DNA of 64,000 bases from Mycolicibacterium elephantis DSM 44368. Its GTDB lineage: Bacteria; Actinomycetota; Actinomycetes; Mycobacteriales; Mycobacteriaceae. Position 1 is the first letter of the stretch. Each line of letters opens with the position of its first letter. Below, one piece after another: positions 17,355-24,688 of this stretch. Both the position numbers and the translations under genes were made by a program. The notes beneath the pieces were generated by a model. The model saw only the letters and a list, made by a program, of their open reading frames with translations, had not been told where the DNA came from and searched no databases. Location of the stretch: the NCBI RefSeq assembly GCF_004014805.1, contig NZ_ATDN01000009.1, forward strand, positions 1 through 64,000, in the 5' to 3' direction.

Positions 17355-18341
17355 ATGACGCGCTTCGGATACACCCTGTTGACAGAACAAAGCGGGCCCA
17401 AAGAGCTTGTCCACTACGCCGTTTCGGCAGAACGCGCCGGTTTCGACTTCGAAGTGAGCTCCGACCACTACTTTCCGTGGCTGTCGTCCCAAGGCCACGC
17501 GCCCTACGCGTGGTCGGTGCTCGGTGCCGTCGCCCACGCCACGGAGCGGATCGAACTCTTCACCTACGTCACCTGCCCCACCCTGCGCTACCACCCGGCC
17601 ATCGTCGCGCAGAAGGCCGCCACGCTGCAGATCCTCGCCGACGGGCGGTTCACCCTCGGCCTCGGCACCGGCGAGAACCTCAACGAGCACGTGGTCGGCA
17701 AACGCTGGCCGACGGTGACCCGACGCCAGGAGATGCTGCGCGAAGCCATTCAGATCATCCGCGAGCTGTTCACCGGGGAACTCGTCGACTGGAAGGGCGA
17801 GCACTTCGAGGTCGACTCCGCGCGGCTGTGGGACCTGCCCGACACCCCGGTGGCCATCGCCGCCGCCGTCTCCGGCGAACGGTCCGTGAACACGTTCGCG
17901 CCGCTGGCCGACCATCTGATCGCGGTCGAGCCGAACAAGGACCTCGTCGACGCCTGGCACGACGCGCGCCGCGCCACCGGCCTGCCGGGCGACGTGCGCG
18001 TCGTCGGGCAGATCCCGATCTGCTGGGATCCCGACCGCGACGCCGCTGTGCGGCGCGCCCACGACCAGTTCCGGTGGTTCGCCGGAGGCTGGGCGGTCAA
18101 CTCCGATCTGCCGACGACGGCTGGGTTCGACGGTGCGACGCAGTTCGTGCGCCCGGAGGACGTCGCCGACTCGATCCCGTGCGGACCGGATCTCGACGCG
18201 ATCGTCGACGCGGTGAGCAAGTACTGGGAGGCCGGGTTCACCGACATCGCGATGGTGCAGATCGGTGATGAGGACCAGGATCTGTTCCTCAAGGAGGCGG
18301 CCGGCCCACTCCTGGAAAAGCTGCGATCCGCCGCGGCGTGA
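17355..18341 (+). CDS. LLM-class F420-dependent oxidoreductase (G6PD-related subfamily)
   Basis: A 328-residue luciferase-like TIM barrel of the TIGR03557-type family related to F420-dependent glucose-6-phosphate dehydrogenase. Visible marks: FGYTLLTEQSGPKELV, FEVSSDHYFPW, LGLGTGENLNEHVVGKRWP and VAIAAAVSGERSV. It probably uses coenzyme F420; the substrate is unknown, and it is not the canonical fgd1. It lies 37 bases downstream of yqeY and just before a SigF-like promoter. Confidence 0.88.
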   Translation: MTRFGYTLLTEQSGPKELVHYAVSAERAGFDFEVSSDHYFPWLSSQGHAPYAWSVLGAVAHATERIELFTYVTCPTLRYHPAIVAQKAATLQILADGRFTLGLGTGENLNEHVVGKRWPTVTRRQEMLREAIQIIRELFTGELVDWKGEHFEVDSARLWDLPDTPVAIAAAVSGERSVNTFAPLADHLIAVEPNKDLVDAWHDARRATGLPGDVRVVGQIPICWDPDRDAAVRRAHDQFRWFAGGWAVNSDLPTTAGFDGATQFVRPEDVADSIPCGPDLDAIVDAVSKYWEAGFTDIAMVQIGDEDQDLFLKEAAGPLLEKLRSAAA

Positions 18342-18344
18342 ACA

Positions 18345-18369
18345 GTTTGGGGCAGTTCACCCCGGGTAT
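18345..18369 (+). promoter_or_regulatory. SigF-like promoter of the Mn-catalase gene
   Basis: GTTT at 18345-18348, 15 bases, GGGTAT at 18364-18369, matching the mycobacterial SigF consensus. The catalase start is 41 bases downstream. The M. smegmatis Mn-catalase is reported, as I recall, to be SigF dependent. Confidence 0.75.
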
Positions 18370-18409
18370 CCGGCCCGGATCTGAACAGTCCAACAGCCGG
18401 GAGGCGCCC

Positions 18410-19303
18410 ATGTTCGTCCACAACAAAGATCTCCAGTTCGAGGTTCGGGTCAGCGAGCCGGACCCTCGATTCGCCACCCTGCTTCAGGAACAGTTCGGCG
18501 GCGCCAACGGCGAACTCAAGGCCGCGATGCAGTACTTCACGCAGGCATTCGTGCTGCGCCAGAAGAACCCGAAGATGTACGACCTGTTCATGGACATCGC
18601 GACCGAAGAGTTCAGCCACCTGGAGATGGTCGGGTCGATGATCACGATGTTGCTCGACGGCCTCAACGACGACCTCAAGATGGCCAACGAGCGATGCGAC
18701 TGGATGCCCGCGGTGGCCAGCCGCGACGGCCGCGACGAGATCATCCACAGCGTGGCCGTCAATCCGTTGTTCTTCACGCTGTCCGGGGGTGGTCCGGACG
18801 TCAAGGACTCCGCGGGCGTGCCGTGGCAGGGCACCTTCGTCAACGCCAACGGCGATCCGACCGTCGATCTGCGCAGCAACCTGGCGGCCGAGTCGCGCGC
18901 GAAGATCGTCTACGAGTACCTCAAGCAGTTCACCGACGATCCGGGCGTGCAGGACACCCTGACGTTCCTGATGACCAGGGAGGTCGCCCACTTCCAGCAG
19001 TTCACCGCGGCCCTCAACGAGCTGCCGGTGAACTTCCCGCCCGGGCAGCTGCCCGGTGACGACCGGTTCCAGAACGTGGCGTTCAACATGTCCAACGGCG
19101 CGGGCTCCGTGCGGGGACCGTGGAACGAGGGCCAGGGGCCGTGGCCCGAGGGCATGAAGTGGGACTACGTCGAAAAGCCGGAGCAGCAGTGGCTTGGAAC
19201 CAAGAAACGGGAGAACAAGGGCGACCAGCGGTGCCCCGAGGGCCAGCCCGCGGTGCAGAGCGAAAAGCCGTTCACCCACGAGCAGCACACCGCCACCAGC
19301 TGA
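18410..19303 (+). CDS. Manganese catalase family protein
   Basis: A 297-residue non-heme dimanganese catalase that splits hydrogen peroxide. The ferritin-like core shows glutamate/histidine ligand helices (GGANGELKAAMQYF, TEEFSHLEMV, TREVAHFQQF), and the C-terminal tail is Gly/Asn/Glu rich as in the family. ATG 18410 follows GGGAGG. A SigF-like promoter precedes it and a strong terminator follows. Convergent with the hemerythrin gene; both are probably general-stress genes. Confidence 0.93.
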   Translation: MFVHNKDLQFEVRVSEPDPRFATLLQEQFGGANGELKAAMQYFTQAFVLRQKNPKMYDLFMDIATEEFSHLEMVGSMITMLLDGLNDDLKMANERCDWMPAVASRDGRDEIIHSVAVNPLFFTLSGGGPDVKDSAGVPWQGTFVNANGDPTVDLRSNLAAESRAKIVYEYLKQFTDDPGVQDTLTFLMTREVAHFQQFTAALNELPVNFPPGQLPGDDRFQNVAFNMSNGAGSVRGPWNEGQGPWPEGMKWDYVEKPEQQWLGTKKRENKGDQRCPEGQPAVQSEKPFTHEQHTATS

Positions 19304-19313
19304 TCGAGTCCGA

Positions 19314-19345
19314 AAAAGGCCGGTGCTCAGCGGCACCGGCCTTTT
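19314..19345. terminator. Bidirectional Rho-independent terminator
   Basis: 13-base perfect arms (19314-19326 and 19333-19345) around a 6-base loop, A4 on one side and T4 on the other. It separates the convergent catalase and hemerythrin genes. Confidence 0.92.
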
Positions 19346-19352
19346 CGCGCGC

Positions 19353-19937
19353 TCACTTCATCTGGGGGTCGGGTGGATTGTCGGCTTCGCGGCCGCTGGC
19401 GGCGTCGCGGACGTGGTCGACCAGCGCGGCGCCCATCCCCGTCGTCTTCTGCACCAACGAGTTACCGGGTGTGTCCGGGTGTGGCCGCGTCGGCGCCACC
19501 TTCTTGGCGGCTTCCAATTTGTCACCGATCTTTTCGCGGTCCTCCCGGCTCACCGCGGCCTCGAACTTCGGCCACACCACCTCCTGCTCGTAGCGGATGT
19601 GCTCCCGTCCGACCTTGACGAACTCTTGCAGCGCGTCGTGATAGTCGGTCTCACCGGGGTTTCCGTCTTCGAGACGCTGCAGAAGTTTCTTGCCGGCCTG
19701 CTCCTGGCTGATGGCCTCGTCGGCCAGCTCGTCGCCGTCCTCGAGCGCGTCGCGCACCGCCGGCCAGAAGAACTGCTCCTCGATCGCCTCGTGTTGGGAC
19801 TCGGCGATCACCAGGTTGGTGACCATGGTTGCCAACCCGCTGCGCTGGGCGCCGTCACCGGTCGGCGCCCCGTCGAGCACCTCCAGCATGCCGAGCACGC
19901 TCTTGTGGTCTTCACGCAGAAACTTCAGTGCGTCCAT
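19353..19937 (-). CDS. Hemerythrin HHE domain protein
   Basis: A 194-residue cytosolic protein; residues 1-130 form the four-helix HHE domain with REDHKSVLGML, AESQHEAIEEQFFWP, DYHDALQEF and EHIRYEQEVVWP carrying the diiron ligands. The C-terminal 50 residues are hydrophilic. Bacterial HHE proteins bind oxygen or nitric oxide or handle peroxide and iron. ATG 19937 has GAGG and AAGGA nearby. A perfect SigF-like promoter lies 42 bases upstream. Confidence 0.92.
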   Translation of the reverse strand: MDALKFLREDHKSVLGMLEVLDGAPTGDGAQRSGLATMVTNLVIAESQHEAIEEQFFWPAVRDALEDGDELADEAISQEQAGKKLLQRLEDGNPGETDYHDALQEFVKVGREHIRYEQEVVWPKFEAAVSREDREKIGDKLEAAKKVAPTRPHPDTPGNSLVQKTTGMGAALVDHVRDAASGREADNPPDPQMK

Positions 19938-19978
19938 TTCCTTGCCTCTTACCTTCCGAGAGTCATAGTCCGCTGCGC

Positions 19979-20003
19979 ATACCCGAGGCCAGGCGGTTGA
20001 AAC
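19979..20003 (-). promoter_or_regulatory. SigF-like promoter of the hemerythrin gene
   Basis: On the minus strand GTTT (20003-20000), 15 bases, GGGTAT (19984-19979): the same elements and spacing as the catalase promoter. Its -35 overlaps the -35 region of the divergent promoter at 19996. Confidence 0.75.
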
Positions 20004-20020
20004 AGACCCGCGGCGGGTAG
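19996..20020 (+). promoter_or_regulatory. SigF-like promoter of the 50-residue protein gene
   Basis: GTTG (19996-19999), 15 bases, GGGTAG (20015-20020). Only nine bases separate the -10 from ATG 20030, so the transcript would be leaderless or nearly so. Confidence 0.5.
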
Positions 20021-20029
20021 TTGGATTCC

Positions 20030-20182
20030 ATGACGCGCGGAAAAGGAATCTACGACGACGAAAACGCCGACGGGCCCAAGGGCGGTCGGCCGGGACCCAA
20101 AGACGAAGGCAACGAAGGCGGAATGGCAACCCGCGAGGTCGCTCCCGATGTCGCGGAATCCGGCGGCGAGCCGACAGCCTGA
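20030..20182 (+). CDS. Small hydrophilic protein, 50 residues
   Basis: ATG 20030 to TGA 20180-20182. The product starts MTRGKGIYDDENADGPKG and is rich in Gly, Asp, Glu and Pro with no hydrophobic core, so it is probably disordered. No ribosome site is visible, but a SigF-like -10 nine bases upstream suggests near-leaderless translation. It sits between two stress genes, divergent from hemerythrin and convergent with the next gene. It resembles no family I can name; a stress-induced small protein is the inference. Confidence 0.6.
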   Translation: MTRGKGIYDDENADGPKGGRPGPKDEGNEGGMATREVAPDVAESGGEPTA

Positions 20183-20207
20183 AAGACCCCTTGAAAGACC
20201 CGGGGTG

Positions 20208-20879
20208 TCACTGCGTGTCGCGACCCTCACGACTGCGCCGATAGGCCGCGCGCCGAAACTCCCCGAGCCATCGCGGAAGCAGCGTGACGTCGGGGTCGCT
20301 GTGCAACGTCGGATCGAACGCGACGTCGTCGCTGCTTGGGTCGAGATGGCGAAGCGTCAGCCGCGCCAGCGGCTGGAACTGCCCGGCCCCCGGCGCCTGA
20401 TCGATGTCGAAAACCAGTCCATCTGAATCGATTTGGTCACGCACCGCTTGCAATGACAGCCCACTGGACTCCAGCGGGGTGACCAGCTTGGCCCGCACCC
20501 ACCATGCGGTACCGCGGTATTGCAACGGCATCAGGCTGGAGAACGTCGCGCCCTGCCACCGAACGATCGGCGAGAGCACCATCCGGCTGCCGCCGAGCGT
20601 CGACGCCAGCAGCACGTCCCACGGCGTGCAACCGTGCAGGTCCTGCGGAGGCGGCATGCGCCACGCCACCCCGGCGACGTCCGGCAACGGTCCCGGCAGC
20701 CCGCCACCCTTCGACACCCTGGCGACCACGTCGCACGACCTCATCGGCAGGCCTTCGCCGTCGGGTGCGATCCGCTCGAGCAGCCCTTCGGCGAGCACGC
20801 CATTGGGGTGAAACAACCGGCGACCGCGCAGGGCCGCGCCGAGCCGGACCGGCAGCGCAGCGATGTCAGAAGTACCCAC
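20208..20879 (-). CDS. Conserved hypothetical protein of the stress island
   Basis: About 223 residues from GTG 20879; a TTG at 20924 would add 15 residues. I do not recognise the family with certainty. Visible features: FHPNGVLAEGLLERIAP near the N-terminus, then VVARVSKGGGLPGPLPDVAGVAWRMP, a layout faintly like catalase-related beta barrels, and a C-terminal basic helix (FRRAAYRRSREGR). A weak SigF-like promoter ends nine bases before the GTG, repeating the pattern of the 50-residue gene. No membrane segment or signal peptide. Confidence 0.7.
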   Translation of the reverse strand: MGTSDIAALPVRLGAALRGRRLFHPNGVLAEGLLERIAPDGEGLPMRSCDVVARVSKGGGLPGPLPDVAGVAWRMPPPQDLHGCTPWDVLLASTLGGSRMVLSPIVRWQGATFSSLMPLQYRGTAWWVRAKLVTPLESSGLSLQAVRDQIDSDGLVFDIDQAPGAGQFQPLARLTLRHLDPSSDDVAFDPTLHSDPDVTLLPRWLGEFRRAAYRRSREGRDTQ

Positions 20880-20888
20880 GGTGGTGGT

Positions 20889-20943
20889 GTGCCCGCGTAC
20901 CGCTGGAACAAAACCGGGTTTCAATCGCCGGGATATAGGGCAT
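20889..20943. promoter_or_regulatory. Divergent SigF-like promoter pair
   Basis: Plus strand: GTTT 20918-20921, 16 bases, GGGCAT 20938-20943, serving the methyltransferase gene. Minus strand: GTTT 20914-20911, 16 bases, GGGCAC 20894-20889, serving the unknown gene. Both have a C in place of the T of GGGTA, so they are weaker matches than the catalase and hemerythrin promoters. Confidence 0.4.
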
Positions 20944-20995
20944 TAATTCACGGCTAGTGCTGCGACGCCGCAGTGAACTTTGTCGAAAGGCCGAT

Positions 20996-21685
20996 GTGAC
21001 TACTGCCTACACCGACCTGAGTAGCCCGGTCGCAGTCGAGGGTGTCTATGCCCCGCAAGAGGACTCCCAGCTTCTCATTGATGTCATGGAGAAAACCGGT
21101 CTGGCGCAGGACCACCGGGTCGCCGACCTGTGCACGGGTTCCGGCGTGGCCGCCATCGCGGCCTACGAGCAGGACGCCGCACAGGTCACCGCGTTCGACA
21201 TCTGCGCCAAGGCGGTGCACTGCGCACGCAACAACGCTGCGACCGCAGGCGCCGACGTCGCGGTGCACCTGGGCTCGTGGGCGCGTGCCGTGGAGTTCGG
21301 GCCCTATGACCTGGTGATCTGCAACCCCCCGTACCTGCCGCACGATCCCAGCCTCGACGACGCGCTGCCGTCGCACATCGGGCCCGCCCGCGCGTGGGAT
21401 GCGGGGTTCGACGGCCGCCTGGTTCTGGACCCGTTGTGCGCGGCGGTGCCCGCGCTTCTGGCCCACGGTGGTTCGTTGCTGGTGGTGCAGTCCGAGTTCG
21501 CGAGCCCGCGACAGACGCTGGGCGCCTTGGCCGCCGCCGGGCTGGACGCGGAAATCGTTGCTTACCAATGGATCCCATTCGGGCCGGTGCTGACCTCACG
21601 GGCCGAATGGCTGGAGCGCACCGGCCGCCTCGAGCCGGGGCGCCGCGAGGAGGAACTCGTCGTGATCCGAGCCGACAAGCCATGA
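20996..21685 (+). CDS. HemK/PrmC-type class I methyltransferase
   Basis: A 229-residue SAM methyltransferase. Motif I is VADLCTGSGVAAIAA, motif II VTAFDICAKAV and motif IV NPPYLP, the N-PP-Y signature of enzymes methylating glutamine or other planar nitrogen atoms. It lacks the N-terminal helical domain of PrmC, so it is closer to the HemK2/MTQ2 form. GTG 20996 has GAAAGG five bases upstream. Its stop overlaps the CDGSH start (ATGA), so the pair is co-translated. Confidence 0.88.
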   Translation: MTTAYTDLSSPVAVEGVYAPQEDSQLLIDVMEKTGLAQDHRVADLCTGSGVAAIAAYEQDAAQVTAFDICAKAVHCARNNAATAGADVAVHLGSWARAVEFGPYDLVICNPPYLPHDPSLDDALPSHIGPARAWDAGFDGRLVLDPLCAAVPALLAHGGSLLVVQSEFASPRQTLGALAAAGLDAEIVAYQWIPFGPVLTSRAEWLERTGRLEPGRREEELVVIRADKP

Positions 21686-21912
21686 GCGACAGTCAGCCGC
21701 GCACAGTGCGGATCGTTCAGTCGGGACCGATGATGGTGCAGGGCCCGGTGCGAATCGAGTTGCCCGACGGCAGCGTCGTGGAGTCCGACCGGTTCATGGT
21801 CGCGATCTGTGCGTGCAAGCGCAGCAAGGATTATCCGTTCTGCGACACCAGCCATCGGTGCAAACGTCGCGCCGAGGCGACCAAGAAGTCGTCAGACAAG
21901 CGGTCGGCGTAG
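21682..21912 (+). CDS. CDGSH-type iron-sulfur protein
   Basis: A 76-residue cytosolic protein with the 2Fe-2S motif CACKRSKDYPFCDTSH (C-x-C-x2-S-x3-P-x-C-D-x-S-H). The three Cys and the His ligands are present, but the usual Gly after Asp is Thr. CDGSH proteins carry redox-active clusters that can be transferred. It overlaps the methyltransferase stop by 4 bases and the end of the convergent diiron gene by 21 bases. Confidence 0.9.
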   Translation: MSDSQPRTVRIVQSGPMMVQGPVRIELPDGSVVESDRFMVAICACKRSKDYPFCDTSHRCKRRAEATKKSSDKRSA

Positions 21913-22929
21913 CGACGAGCGGTTGTCGGTCCAGCAGTCCATCAGGTGCTTGGCCAGCCGCTCTTCCACCACGTCGCGGGCCCGGATCCCGAACACCACA
22001 TCGCGTTCCAGCTGCGGTTCACGCGCGACCAGATCCCCGACGACGTCGGTACGCACGACCTGTTCGTGAACGGCATCGGCGACGACGTGCTCCTGATAGA
22101 ACGCCACGCACGGTTCGGGGGCGCCCATCCGTTCAAGGGCCTGCACCAGCCGGCGCGAACCGGGCGAGGAGGTGATCTCCGTCGACGCGAAGTGCCCGAT
22201 GGTGGCCCCGCGAAGCTCCCGGTGCAACCCGAACAGCGACATCAGGTTGACCGAGGCCAGCGCATCGGCCGACACCGAGTCGAGGTAGCCGAGGTAGGAC
22301 GAATCCAGCCCCGCGGCATCCATGAGGTCGGCGTACAACTGCTGGTGGACGTGTTCGCCACGGCCGCCGCCGAATTCGTCGAACTCGACCGCGACGAAGG
22401 CGGCCTTGGCGTGTCCGGCCAGCCGGGGGATCGCCCAGGCGTGCGGATCGGCTTCCTTGAGGTGATACACCGAGCGATGCACGAAGTACTCCTGCATCTG
22501 CTCCCAGGTGCCCTTGTCGCGCAGATAGTAGGACGGACCGTCACCGTCGACGGGTTCGACCGAGAGTTTGTCCATCTCGGCCGCGGCGGTGTCCTCGGCG
22601 GAGATGGGACCGACATCGTGGCGCACCGCGCTGAGGAAGATCTCCTCGAGGCGGCCCCGCAGATGCAGCAACGACGGATTCCACTCCCAGCGGGGGCTGA
22701 CCCCCGCGAACCCGCGATAGTGCAGCTCGTAGCAGATGTAGAGCGCCAGCTGCATGTCCAGCCCGTAGGGGTCGGCCTCGGCCACCGGAACATCGATCGG
22801 GTGGGCGTGCAGCGCGGGGCGATCCCGGCGCAGCAGGTCGATGATGGTGGCGGACAGCGGCCCGACGGCCTGGGGCAAAGCGGGTTCGACGAGAGCCGAG
22901 GGCGTAGAAGACGTAGAAGACAGGGTCAC
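21892..22929 (-). CDS. Iron-containing redox enzyme (heme-oxygenase-like diiron fold)
   Basis: About 345 residues from GTG 22929; an ATG at 22950 would add seven. The helical protein shows ALYICYELHYRGFAG, QMQEYFVHRSVYHLKEADPHAWAIPR, EYGGGRGEHVHQQL-like EFGGGRGEHVHQQ, and FYQEHVVADAVHEQV, with Glu/His spaced as in the heme-oxygenase-like diiron oxidase (HDO) family. Some members make small metabolites by oxidative chemistry; the substrate here is unknown. A SigF-like -10 lies inside the possible extra N-terminus, favouring the GTG start. Confidence 0.8.
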   Translation of the reverse strand: MTLSSTSSTPSALVEPALPQAVGPLSATIIDLLRRDRPALHAHPIDVPVAEADPYGLDMQLALYICYELHYRGFAGVSPRWEWNPSLLHLRGRLEEIFLSAVRHDVGPISAEDTAAAEMDKLSVEPVDGDGPSYYLRDKGTWEQMQEYFVHRSVYHLKEADPHAWAIPRLAGHAKAAFVAVEFDEFGGGRGEHVHQQLYADLMDAAGLDSSYLGYLDSVSADALASVNLMSLFGLHRELRGATIGHFASTEITSSPGSRRLVQALERMGAPEPCVAFYQEHVVADAVHEQVVRTDVVGDLVAREPQLERDVVFGIRARDVVEERLAKHLMDCWTDNRSSLRRPLV

Positions 22930-22939
22930 GGCCTTGCTT

Positions 22940-22965
22940 ATTCCCCGCATCGGTGCCGGTCAAAC
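22940..22965 (-). promoter_or_regulatory. SigF-like promoter of the diiron protein gene
   Basis: Minus strand GTTT (22965-22962), 16 bases, GGGAAT (22945-22940), ten bases before GTG 22929. One base off the GGGTAT consensus. Confidence 0.4.
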
Positions 22966-23023
22966 CGTTTAGACGTCCGCTCTCGCGGGTAGCCGGCAGG
23001 CAACATGGGTCGAGGGGATCGCA

Positions 23024-23260
23024 ATGTTGGAGCTGGACGTGCTTCTGGCGCTTTACTTCTGTGGCTGGGTCGTCGTCTCGATAGGTCTGTATGTCGCGGG
23101 TAGGCGGTTCGCGGACGACGCCGCGCCGCACACGTTCGGGGTCAGCGTCCTCGGCGGGGCGGTGTGGCCGCTGCTGCTTGTCGGCGTGGTCGAGGCGAGC
23201 TCCATCGTGGTGCTGACCAAACTGCAGCCGAAGCCGGCCGAGGACGTCAGCGTTTGTTGA
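23024..23260 (+). CDS. Small membrane protein, 78 residues
   Basis: MLELDVLLALYFCGWVVVSIGLYVAG forms one membrane segment and SVLGGAVWPLLLVGVVEASSIVVL a second, joined by a short polar loop (RRFADDAAPHT). GAGGGG lies about seven bases before ATG 23024. The last 14 bases overlap the end of the convergent SDR gene. Family not recognised. Confidence 0.7.
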   Translation: MLELDVLLALYFCGWVVVSIGLYVAGRRFADDAAPHTFGVSVLGGAVWPLLLVGVVEASSIVVLTKLQPKPAEDVSVC

Positions 23261-24062
23261 GCATGCCCGCGTCGACGGGCACGACGCTGCCGGTCACGTA
23301 GCGAGCGTCGTCGGAGGCCAGCCACGCCACCGCGTTGGCGACGTCGCGCGCCTCGACGCAGTCGACCGGCATCGCGTTCTCCAGCACGCGGGCGAAGGCG
23401 GGTTCGTACTGCTTGAGCAGGCTGAGATCGCCGTTGTTCGACATCGGCGTCGCGACCGTGGTCGGCGCCACGCTGTTGACCCGGATGTAGTGCGGGGCAA
23501 GGTAATTGGCGTATGCACGCATCAGGCCGACGACGCCGTGCTTGGCGGCGGTGTACCCGAGCATCCCGCCGGAGACCACCGGGGCGCCGATGAGGCCGCC
23601 GGTCGAGCTGGTCAGGATGATCGATCCGCCGCGGTCCTGCGCGAGCAGCGTCGGCACGGCGACCCGCAGCGTGTTCCACACCCCTTTGAGATTGACGTTG
23701 ACGACGTCGTCCCACTGCTCGTCGTCGGAGGCCATGCTGCCCGGGCCGATGCCGGCGTTGGCGACCACGATGTCCACCCCGCCGAGCTCGGCCACGCCGT
23801 CGTCGAAGGCCTTCTGGAGTGCCGCGACGTCGCTGACGTCGGCCTCGCGGGCCACGATGCGCCGGCCGAGGGACTCGACCTGCTGCACGGTCTCGGTCAA
23901 GTCCTCCGGCGTGGACATCGGGTAGGCCACGGTGGCGTATTGCGCGCACACGTCGACCGCGATGATGTCGGCGCCCTCCTCGGCGAGGCGGACCGCGTGC
24001 GCGCGGCCCTGGCCACGCGCGGCCCCCGTGATGAAAGCGACCTTGCCCTCGACCTTGCCCAT
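23247..24062 (-). CDS. SDR-family oxidoreductase, mycofactocin-coupled type
   Basis: A 271-residue Rossmann enzyme. TGAARGQGRAHAVRLAEEG binds the nicotinamide cofactor, NAG is at VVANAGIG, and the catalytic Ser and Tyr-Lys are at LTSSTGG and YTAAKHG. The longer loop after IAVDVCAQYATVAYPMST is the hallmark of the mycofactocin-associated SDR subfamily, whose NAD is thought to stay bound and be recycled by mycofactocin. Substrate unknown, probably an alcohol or ketone. Confidence 0.9.
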   Translation of the reverse strand: MGKVEGKVAFITGAARGQGRAHAVRLAEEGADIIAVDVCAQYATVAYPMSTPEDLTETVQQVESLGRRIVAREADVSDVAALQKAFDDGVAELGGVDIVVANAGIGPGSMASDDEQWDDVVNVNLKGVWNTLRVAVPTLLAQDRGGSIILTSSTGGLIGAPVVSGGMLGYTAAKHGVVGLMRAYANYLAPHYIRVNSVAPTTVATPMSNNGDLSLLKQYEPAFARVLENAMPVDCVEARDVANAVAWLASDDARYVTGSVVPVDAGMLNKR

Positions 24063-24173
24063 GGCTACTCCCCGTTTCAGCGTCCCGAAGTCAGATGCCG
24101 CAGACAGTAGCGGTGGGTGGTTATCCAGAAGGCGAAACGAATCGAGTTCGCAGGAAGTCCTGCATTCACTGAG

Positions 24174-24247
<74 letters not shown>

Positions 24248-24313
24248 CGTGAAGCCACGACAGCCTATCGCACCGGCGGGGGGCAAAGCCAAACGCTCCG
24301 GCGCCGCGTTCGC

Positions 24314-24379
24314 CTCGCGATTTCTACCGCAGGGCTGTGGAAATGGTCCCGCGCACGACCCTGGTGCAGAAATCGCGAG
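24314..24379. repeat. Nested inverted repeat between tRNA-Pro and the next gene
   Basis: CTCGCGATTTCT (24314-24325) and AGAAATCGCGAG (24368-24379) are perfect 12-base arms; inside, CAGGG and CCCTG form a second stem after a 4x4 internal loop. The rest of 24248-24490 shows no other gene. It may be a structured RNA, terminator or dispersed palindrome. Confidence 0.5.
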
Positions 24380-24490
24380 CGGGGCGGATCCTGCGACCGG
24401 CGATTGTGGGCTGCGACACGCCGAGGGATGGATGGCGATGTCGGTGGCGTTATGCACACTGACGCACAAGACGACGAAGCGAGGCGTGCG

Positions 24491-24688
24491 ATGACCGTGC
24501 TAGGCGCATCCATCTACGTGGGTTTCTTCATCCTGGCCGCGCTGTGGCTCTTCCTGACCTCTGACGGCCCCCTGCTCGACGGGTCCGACGATCACCGCAA
24601 GCGACCCGAGCGTTCGAACTCGGACAGCACCGCGGCGGCACCGGAGGAGTCCAGCCCCTGGCTGGTCAGCCACTCGTCGCAGAAGTAG
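24491..24688 (+). CDS. Possible small single-pass membrane protein, 65 residues
   Basis: [22 protein letters not shown] gives one N-terminal membrane segment, followed by a charged, Ser-rich tail. GCGAGG lies five bases before ATG 24491. The last 97 bases run antisense over the end of the PLP lyase gene, so the tail may not be conserved. The hydrophobic start and ribosome site support a real gene; function unknown. Confidence 0.45.
   Translation: MTVLGASIYVGFFILAALWLFLTSDGPLLDGSDDHRKRPERSNSDSTAAAPEESSPWLVSHSSQK

Noticed and set aside
17355..18341. Identification as Fgd1, the F420-dependent glucose-6-phosphate dehydrogenase
   Set aside because: The sequence belongs to the related TIGR03557-type group, not to Fgd1 itself, as far as I can recall the motifs.
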